NCBI RefSeq assembly: GCF_027744825.2
Contig: NC_071345.1
Location: 14,571,501-14,635,500, forward strand
Source of the DNA: Synchiropus splendidus
Lineage: Eukaryota; Chordata; Actinopteri; Syngnathiformes; Callionymidae
DNA length: 64,000 nucleotides
Direction of reading: 5' to 3'
A program made the position numbers and the translations under genes. Positions 53,803 through 64,000 of this stretch are shown one piece after another (within the stretch, counting starts at the first letter, position 1; the number at the start of each line of letters is the position of its first letter). The notes under the pieces are model-generated. The model saw nothing but the letters and a program-made list of their open reading frames with translations. It was not told the DNA's origin and did no database searches.

Positions 53803-55999
53803 TTCCTTTTCCTGTGACTCTTACTTGTGACACTATCTAAAGCATCTTTTTTAAATGCTTGCACATCCATTTAATTGTTGCTATTGTTTATTTTTTTGAC
53901 TGTTTATGCTTAATGAATTATGTTTAAATTATAGGATGTATTTCATTAGTTTAAAGCTTGAACTGTCGTTCACATGTTCTCACCCAGTCAAACAGACAAA
54001 TATAGGTAAAAAATGTCTTCCATCAGAATATTCTCATGCATTCCTGCATATTCCAAATACTACAACAGACTTAACTGGTGTTGTCACGACACTATCAGAA
54101 TGTAGTTCTACATTTTGTGACCTTGTTTTTCTTAAGTTCTAAACTTTCAGGAGATACATTTCATTACATCAACACATTTCAGACCCTTCACTTGTTTGCA
54201 TCTGGTTATCATAAAAAATATATCATTTGAGTTTAATTTGACTCATAGCTGTCGACAAGTGTATTTGCATTGTAGTTTGTTTCACCGTATTTCACCTGTA
54301 GTATTTATTGTTGCAGAAATGTACAAGAATTAACGTGAAATCTATTCATCCACATTGAAAAACACAAGTGAGAGTGAAGAGAGTGAAGTGTTTTTTTCTT
54401 TACATATAATTGAAAATTGAGATTAGTCATCATTCAAGAAGCTCTGTGGTCCTAAATCAGTTCCTGTTAATCTTATGTCATTGTTGATTTTGATATTTTT
54501 TCAATATTTCTTGCTCATTTTTTAAAAATTCATTCTTACTTTAAATTGTTTTTTTTTTTCATTTATCTCTACTGTTTTTCATCCACCAGCTAATTCTAGA
54601 TGGAAATGCTCCACCAGCTCCTACTGGACTGGAAGCGGCCTCTCCAGCTGGAAGAACAAGTGCTATGGGCTCCCTGAAGTGTTGCTGCATCGGGTCACTG
54701 GAGAGCCACGGCGTGTTTGGGAACAGACCAATCTGTGTTATTTCAGCACAGCCTGTTGGATGAAGGGCCATTTCACAGGCATTTTGGATTAGTCTTTGGC
54801 AGCATCTCTCCAGGATCAAACTAAATTGGATGTTTAACCTCACATGTCCTGGAGCTGGGAGTCTGATAAAGCAGGATGAAGAGGACTCAACTGACCCATA
54901 TTTTAAATAGATTACCTGACTCCTTATGAAAGCTATAACTTATTTATTTTTATTCGCTTAGGTGAGATTCAATATGGGAATGAAGATAAACGCAATATCA
55001 TCAAAGCCATCTACCAAAAGCCAAACATGACCCAGGATTGGATTTAAATTTCCCCAACGTTAGTATGAAAATTCTCCCCAGGATCTCAACCATTTTAAAG
55101 CGCTGAAGGATGTTCGTAACTTAAGACAAACTTTTTATTTTTGAAAAAACGTAGCTTTAAAATATACTGACAGATGCTGAAGCAAGATTAATTGTAGACT
55201 AGATACACTCCAATTAGAACAATATTAGATTACATGAGATAACTTTTAGCTGTCCCACTGAGGGGAAATGCAACAGGTCACAGCAACCATTGTCCACAAC
55301 TCTGACACATATCAAAGGCATTAAAGACACACAACAAACATCAAAGACGTCCACAAACATCAGCAAAGTGAAGTCACAAGCTGTCAAACAACAACACAAG
55401 TAAATTGATAATACGTAGATATTAATAAATTATGTAATACATACAATACTTGAGCTAGTCAATGAGACAAAGAACTTTGTTTTACCGTGTGATTAGTGAT
55501 TTCAAATCAAAGTTCATGTGGCTACAACCAGCTGACAGTAAATTCAATATTAAAGATGTGATTGACAAGTTCTAGTAAATGTTGCCTCTCTATGATGACG
55601 TTTCCTGTAATGTGCTTGCTTGGCTTTTATATTCAAACATGTGTTGCACAGGCTATTTAAGGCACTTGAGGCACTGAGCTTATTTGAAACGACAGTATCT
55701 TTAAAAGTTTCGTACCAGATGATGTCATGGCGTTGTCGTTTCTGACTGTTGAATGTGAGTTCTTGGTTCTGTGTTCAATAAAGACCGAAGTGCTTCTCTT
55801 CAGTGATGCCACTTTCCCCACTTCACTGCCAACTTCCCTCCTCTTTTACCATATTGTGATTAAGAACACACCCATGATGTATGTAGCTCCAAGCCTCTTC
55901 TGAGGATGCATCCATTACTTCCTAGCCTGATGTGTTGCACCCTGACTCATCTGTGTTGTGTTCACCAGCGCATGCATCCGTAACATCGGCTTCAAAATA
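53803..55999. other. Intergenic sequence with a possible LINE-tail fragment
   Basis: AT-rich. A 94-codon minus-strand frame lies in a slightly GC-richer block at 54,559-54,843, without recognisable family. The fragment at 55,238-55,290 is listed separately. Confidence 0.4.
55238..55290. mobile_element. Possible LINE 3'-tail fragment
   Basis: The words AGATAACTTTTAGCTGTCCC and ACTGAGGGGAAATGCAACAG resemble the 3' ends of fish non-LTR elements, which often read TTATTAGTCCCA...GGGGAAATT. The similarity is short and from memory. Confidence 0.35.
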
Positions 56000-56480
56000 T
56001 GCAATTAAATAACGCTTAGTGTCATTTTTGCGACGTGACACGCTGCCGACTCACAGCTAATGTGTGAGTGTTGGCATAAATCTATATAATGAGGCTGGCG
56101 TGACTCTACAATCAGAGCTTGGTAATTCCACCCACACAGCGTAAATAAAGGTTAATAAAACAGCCTGGAGGCAGATGACGAGAGAGCAAGTTACCTGAGT
56201 GCTTTAGTTCTGACTAGGACCTGCGGAATGAAGGGGGGGCGCGCGTGCGACCTGCTCTCGTCCCACACACCAAATGACAACCAGAGGACTTGTGATGCAT
56301 ATTCAGAAAGTTCTATGCTGCCTTTCCACTAATGCACTTATTATTGGGCCAAGTAGAAAGTCATCTGCAAATGAATAGCCACGACTCTGTGATCTGAGAA
56401 TAAAAGCGAGATCACACCATTTCGTTTAAGGACTGCGGCTTTGCCCATAGATCACTCATCATTTTAATGACTCCGCTTGC
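56000..56480. promoter_or_regulatory. Candidate non-coding element upstream of beta-catenin
   Basis: A non-repetitive stretch with balanced composition about 0.8-1.2 kb upstream of the promoter. It includes GATGCATATTCAG (56,294), CTGCAAATGAATAG (about 56,370) and a short GCGCGCGTGCG run (56,239-56,249). Its position makes a proximal enhancer plausible, but nothing in the sequence proves it. Confidence 0.25.
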
Positions 56481-57235
56481 CAAGCCGGTCACGAATATAA
56501 ATTCATTATATATATTTTTTTAGAAATGCTCCTAGTTTGTTTGATCTTTTTTGGGTTCATAATCAAACCAGATGATTTTATATATATATTTATTTTTTGC
56601 GTTACGCTGTAACATGGAGCTGCTTTGATTTATAGCACGCTTTTATTTTGATTTTACCTGCCATACAAGTGACTTTGAACATGCTTTAACAGGAAATAAT
56701 TGATTCAGAATATTATTTGACTCATGGAAAGTCTCAGGGGCTCTGTTTAGTAAATGCAGCAACAATAAATAAAGATGCCTTTATGTATAGTAATAATTGA
56801 ACAGGGCCTCAGCTCACAGATTTATTGAGAACACATCTTATTTGTCTTCTTAGTTGTCATTTGGCTCATTACAACGTAAATGTTCGGGCTCCTCTCGGCA
56901 TCTCAACATCAACAGCGGTTTAGATTCGTTCACTCGCGAGAGTGATGAATTTTAGAATCGGAGTTTGAAGTTCTGGCCACAATCTAGGGTCCCCTTTTCT
57001 ACCTGCCGGATCTTGATTCCATTGTGTATCCCTACTCGTGCCGGGAACGTCGGCTGTTGGCGTCCCTGGAAATCAGTTACAAATTGAAATGTAACGCGTG
57101 CCGCGAATATCTTCTGCCAAAATATCATAATTCTTGATTGTTTTAAATTATTTAAAAGTAAGTGTTTAAAACGAGTGTCTATTTTTATTCTAATATATGG
57201 TAGGATATGCAGCCACTGCGGGGTGTTCTGCGGTC
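56481..57235. other. Upstream flank of beta-catenin promoter
   Basis: AT-rich with TA-rich words at 56,505-56,600, and a CTGCTTTGATTTAT word (TCF/LEF-like CTTTGAT) near 56,621. No gene. The GC content rises toward the promoter. Confidence 0.4.
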
Positions 57236-57257
57236 TATATAAAGGCGCCGCCATCTT
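57236..57257 (+). promoter_or_regulatory. Beta-catenin core promoter: TATA box plus YY1-type site
   Basis: TATATAAA at 57,236-57,243 is followed after three bases by GCCGCCATCTT (57,247-57,257), the complement of the YY1 consensus AANATGGCGGC. The human CTNNB1 promoter, as I recall it, also has a TATAA-like box followed by a GGCGCCATTTTAAG word, so the arrangement looks preserved. Transcription would be expected to start about 25-30 nt after the TATA box, near 57,262-57,272. CpG-rich sequence continues downstream to about 57,560. Confidence 0.65.
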
Positions 57258-57264
57258 ACATATT

Positions 57265-57410
57265 CCAGTTGCTGCTGTTCCGGCCCGAGCTTCACGTCGA
57301 AACAACGAGGGGAGTGTAACCAAGACTCCCGTAGACGCTTCGCTTTTCTCCTTCGAAGCTGGTTTTTACTGCTCTGGACCTGAGTGGACGGATTTGCCGT
57401 GTTGACAAGG
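57265..57410 (+). other. ctnnb1: Probable non-coding exon 1 of beta-catenin (5' UTR)
   Basis: The 5' limit is set by the TATA box spacing. The 3' limit is the donor-like TTGACAAGG|GTAGGC at 57,410/57,411. Other donor-like sites (GTAGGA near 57,463, CCAAG|GTTAGT near 57,731) are possible alternatives. The beta-catenin start codon lies in a separate exon in vertebrates, consistent with an untranslated first exon here. A transcript would be needed to fix both ends. Confidence 0.5.
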
Positions 57411-60400
57411 GTAGGCTTCTGCACCGGGCTCCGCATTTTACACTTCTTTTTCTGTGAAAGCCGGTAGGAGTGGAGCCGGCGGTTGTATGCGGGCCGAGAG
57501 GGGATGCTGTAACTGCAGCGAGCGTGTCGACTGGCGGCGTTTACGGCACATAATCTGGGGATGTGGTGACCAGCGCCCAAGGATTTAACGCTGTTTCAAT
57601 CGACGGAGACGCCGATATTCGTATTTTATCGCACCCAAACCAGTCGCTTTGATCGTTTTGTTAAATTCTTTAAGCCTCATTTTGAATTTTGGAATACACC
57701 GCTCCTCGGTTGATATGTGACTGTGGCCAAGGTTAGTTGGCCCCCACTGTTTCTGGTCACATTCCTTCATACTGACTCATGTTTACTCGTCTAGACTTTC
57801 GTTCTTTTGCGCCACTCTATTTTTTGTAGATTTACGTGGTGAAAACGCGAATAACCGGCCATTTTAAATTTTAATTCAGTAAAGCCATGGCGTGCTAAAA
57901 CGTGCCAAAAAACTGACCAAAACAGCACTTTAAAACTTCTCTAAAAACTTGCCAAAAGTTGGTTAAGTCTCTTATATTGTTCCTCAGCGAATGCCAGTAA
58001 AGTGGTGTGTGGACTATAGCATTAAGATGATACGAGTAAAAGTTATTTTATTCGTCGAAAGGCCCGTGAGAATGTTTTTCTTGAAACAAAGAGCGAACAT
58101 TCCACCAGCCGTGGAGGAAGACGAGGAGGAGCCTGACTGTGAAATTCGAGTCACAGTTTCTGGAGCAAGAAAGTCAGGGGGCAGCCAGCAGCTGAAGGGA
58201 GGAGGGGTGCTGGAGAAGTTTTAAACCTACTATTGTGTACGCCTCTGTTTTGTTCCTGCTGACTGAAACGTGTCCTTTTCACGTCCGCGGAGGTGTCCTG
58301 TGGGCTCCGCCGCAGGCAAGTCGACACCACGTCGCGTTCCTCACTTATTCCGCCTTAAAGGTTAAAAACTGCCCTGTTGAGTCGAATCAGTTGGAGGGTT
58401 TTTAAGCATGAATTTCTACCTATAAAACCAAGCTTCTACTTGTTTAAAGACGGAACAGAAACTTCACATTAACATTCAATAATTCCCTCGTGTGTTGTGA
58501 CACTATTTAAAAACCCGTGTTAGAGCACACTTCTCCAGTTATCAGAAATCCTCATTTTATTCTTTAGAGTTTCAGTCATGAGTTCGGTCTCTGGAAACTA
58601 CTAAATATATTTGAATAACAATCTTGAACTACACTTGAACCAGCGCTCAAAACTAACGTTGCTCATTGTGAAGGTCATCTGGATTCCCACATGAGATACC
58701 GATGACCAGGTGAGGCTGTAGAAAATAGATTAACGGTGGAATTGACTGGAGGAGAATCCTGGATTACGGCAGGACTGGAGGTCTCCGAAAGGCTCTTTCT
58801 CTGGATGTTTTATCACACTGGCAGTGCCGACAGTTCCAGGAGGGTTTAGGCTGTATTTTCAGTAGTCGCTGTGGCTGCTGGCCTTGCTCAAAATCCCCTC
58901 TTTATCATGCTCATTAATCTGTTTGGGAAAGTTCAGTGAAACAGATTTGCCGGATGGTGGTTAAGTCTGATTGGCCTGTGGTGCTGTTTTTGCATGAGAG
59001 AACAGAATTGACTCACTTTCTCTGCCTCTGAAATTGTGACTATGTCGGTATCTTTTATTGGTTTGCTATGTTCACGTTTCTAGTCATGAGGTTTGGATTC
59101 TTTTTTTTTTGGAGGACACAAAAATACACACTTCAAGCAGTAGTATTAACCGAACCGGTATCCTTATTGTGTATATTGGCAATGTGTGTGTAATGAGTGT
59201 AATCGCATTATATGTATTGGCTGAATGTTTCATCATTCTTTATCAGCATTGAGTCCCAACAATGGCTACCTTTCGGCCGAGTTTTGTCCATCTTATTAGT
59301 CATCTGTTTTCAATGCTACTTAACTGGACAAAGCTGTTCTCCATCAGGCTTCAAAGTGAACCACTAGTTAAGATTTTTGTGGCCCTACTTGTGGCATGGA
59401 ACTTTCACAGCAATGAGTTTCTTCTCCCAACTGCCGGGAGTCAGACTCCTGGCCACGGCTGCCAATTGTCTGGAATGGAGACCAGGCTTTGCTTGTTTGT
59501 CAGAGCTGTTGGTGGCTCAGTTTCCAGAGGCTCGTATGGAGCGCTTTTGTTACTCTCCACAAGTGTGAAGGTTGGATTTTACTCCCCAGCATGCTTTGAT
59601 CGTTCATTTTATCGGTTTACACCCTCGTAAGGGGACACATGGTTTCCATTAAGTCAGGGCTGGGTTATGTGCAGGCTGGCTTTAAAGTCGGGGAGGATGG
59701 CGTGTGAAGAGTAAATTTGTGTGGCTCCATCTGTGCATCTGCGCTCCCGTCAGACTTGCATTTTCAGGACAGAGTGGTTGGAGTGTAGGAAGATTAGTTG
59801 GGCGGTAGCAGCTACCCTTGTGTTGGAAGGAATAAATCTACCCACTAAAAGGTGACGACTGACGCTTACTCCATAGTTTTACTCTTGTTTGCTTATGGTA
59901 TGTTAGCTGATGGCATTGGCCATTCTCTGTGGCTATTTACAGTTTGTCAGTCCATATCCCACCTTTCTCTTGTGATGTAGTGAAACTTGCACTGAACCAT
60001 GACGTTTTTTTAGTTTGTTTAATGGGTGTTCAGGCTGCTGAACATTAGTTGCTTGTGCACTTGGCCGACACAAGCGTGATGAAAACTAGAGTCTGGACCC
60101 CCCTCTTCAACAGTTTGTGGTCAAACGATTATGAACTGCTGATGGAGATGCAGTTGGACCTCATTGTTGGGATCATGGCAAAGACTTCATGTGCTAAGAA
60201 GCAGACGGTGTGTGCGTATACTTGGGGAAGGAAATGGATATGATTTATGTTCACGGTTATGCTTTTCACTGACCTCTGCGATTTCAAATGTCCTGTTCAT
60301 GCTGCCGTATTTTTCGCTGTTCTGCTCATGGCGAGGGAGCTAAATGCTCAGAGCAAAGGTGTTGTGCAAACGGTCGCAGCTGTAAATATCAGAAGTTCCA

Positions 60401-61189
60401 TTGGGTACAGTCATCGTCACTTGCTGCCTGTGCCTACGATGGGGAATAGTGAGGAAGTAGCTAGTTTTAGAGTGGGTTCGCTAGTTAGCAGCAGCACTTT
60501 CATGGACATGAATGAACTTGGCAGGTCAGGAAATATTGGAGTGTGTGATCCAGTTGAGCGGCACACTGAATATCTGCTGGTAATTGGGCACAGTTGTTCT
60601 GTGTATAATGTGATGATTTTGTGCTCAAGCATAACTTGATGGTGCAGTACAGTTGCACATAAGGTGATTTGTTCACATAAGATGATTTGATCACCTGAAC
60701 AAGTCCAGGCCTGTCTGTCATGATTGAAAGCAAGTTGTCTGACCTCCATTTTCATGTTGTTCATCACGGTACAACCTCGATGCTCTGCAATGTTTTTGTA
60801 AAAGGATTATTGCCTTGGCCGTCTTTATAATTTTAATTTTCTGTGGGATTTTCTGTCTAGGGTCTGCCATAACATTTATCTTTGACTTTTGGTTGGAATA
60901 AAGAAAAATGCATCTTAGAGAATTAATCCGCCTGTTTCCTTGACTTGGCTGCTTATTTACTGCAGAGTGGTTTCAGCTTCAAAGAAGTGCAGGAATGTGT
61001 ACCCTCCTCCACCTCCTCCTTCTCCCTTCACCCACATCTACATTCCCCCTTTCCCTCCCACACCAGAGTCTTGCTTCTTGACTTAATGGGACCTTGTGTC
61101 ATGTGAATTTGTTTAATGTGTTTTTTAAGCCTTGTGATGAGCGAGGTGACAGCCATTTGCCTGACCGCTTCCATTTTTTTAACCCCCAG
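57411..61189 (+). other. ctnnb1: Intron 1 of beta-catenin
   Basis: About 3.8 kb, by far the longest intron seen in this gene here, ending in a pyrimidine-rich TTTTTTTAACCCCCAG acceptor at 61,189. The first 150 nt are CpG-rich. It contains the unexplained frame at 57,991-58,224 and otherwise only shadow frames, including those at 59,262-59,630 and 60,247-60,639. Vertebrate first introns of this gene often carry regulatory sequence; none is demonstrated here. Confidence 0.55.
57991..58224 (+). other. Unexplained 77-codon open frame inside intron 1
   Basis: The second half of this frame (from about 58,085) looks more like protein-coding DNA than its surroundings. It encodes an acidic run (VEEDEEEPDCEIRVTVSG), then a serine/glycine/lysine-rich tail, and stops after LEKF. 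An acceptor-like TTATATTGTTCCTCAG directly precedes it at about 57,987. No good donor follows; AAAG|GTTAAA near 58,360 is weak. It could be an alternative terminal exon, a fragment of another gene inserted here, or chance. I do not recognise the protein. Confidence 0.25.
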
Positions 61190-61227
61190 ATCAGGAAGCT
61201 GTGCCGGCTGTGCTTTAAGAAGGCAAC

Positions 61228-61240
<13 letters not shown>
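61190..61240 (+). CDS. ctnnb1: Beta-catenin exon 2 (5' UTR end and start codon)
   Basis: Follows the CCCCCAG acceptor. The start ATG at 61,228-61,230 sits in GGCAACATGG, a fair Kozak context with G at +4. It encodes M-A-S-Q plus the first base of codon 5, then the donor AAG|GTGAGT. Vertebrate exon 2 likewise ends after four codons plus one base. Residue 3 is Ser where human has Thr. Confidence 0.92.

Positions 61241-64000
<2,760 letters not shown>

Noticed and set aside
59262..59630. 122-codon frame in beta-catenin intron 1
   Set aside because: No homology recognised and intronic; overlapping alternative frames are equally open.
60247..60639. 130-codon frame in beta-catenin intron 1
   Set aside because: The opposite strand is also open for 116 codons; no motif or start context supports a gene.

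Overview
The window looks like vertebrate nuclear DNA, almost certainly from a teleost fish. It is AT-rich and has many long dinucleotide tracts. It carries remnants of fish-type transposons (Tc1/mariner, Harbinger-like MITEs, hAT-like fragments, a decayed LINE). The only gene I can prove has very short introns (75-90 bp), typical of compact fish genomes. No operon, CRISPR array, rRNA or complete tRNA gene is present.

Region 1 to about 57,200 is a gene-free interval. The open reading frames in it are short, scattered on both strands, and lack splice context or family resemblance. What it holds is simple repeats, decayed mobile elements, and non-repetitive stretches dense in transcription-factor-like motifs (near 3.3, 5.3-6.2, 15.4-15.9, 18.8, 28.5-28.9, 31.2-31.5, 35.2-35.7, 49.2-49.5, 50.4-50.9 and 56.0-56.5 kb). 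These are candidate conserved non-coding elements, but conservation cannot be tested from one sequence. In human the interval upstream of CTNNB1 is also a large gene desert, so this may be the compressed fish counterpart.

Region about 57,236 to 64,000 (+ strand) is the 5' two thirds of a beta-catenin gene (ctnnb1 or its teleost paralogue). It has a TATA-containing promoter with an adjoining YY1-type motif, a probable non-coding exon 1, a 3.8 kb first intron, a start codon at 61,228, and coding exons covering residues 1-504 plus two bases of codon 505. Coding exon lengths of 228, 254, 239, 202, 145 and 104 nt equal the human exons 3-8 as I remember them. The next human exon (339 nt as I recall) is here divided by an extra 83-nt intron. 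The window ends inside armadillo repeat 9; the rest of the gene lies beyond it.

I did not find a previously undescribed biological system. The observations most worth a second look are the extra intron, the substitution-rich stretch after the phosphodegron, the motif-dense upstream segments, a nested palindrome cluster at 25.1-25.2 kb and an unexplained open frame in intron 1.
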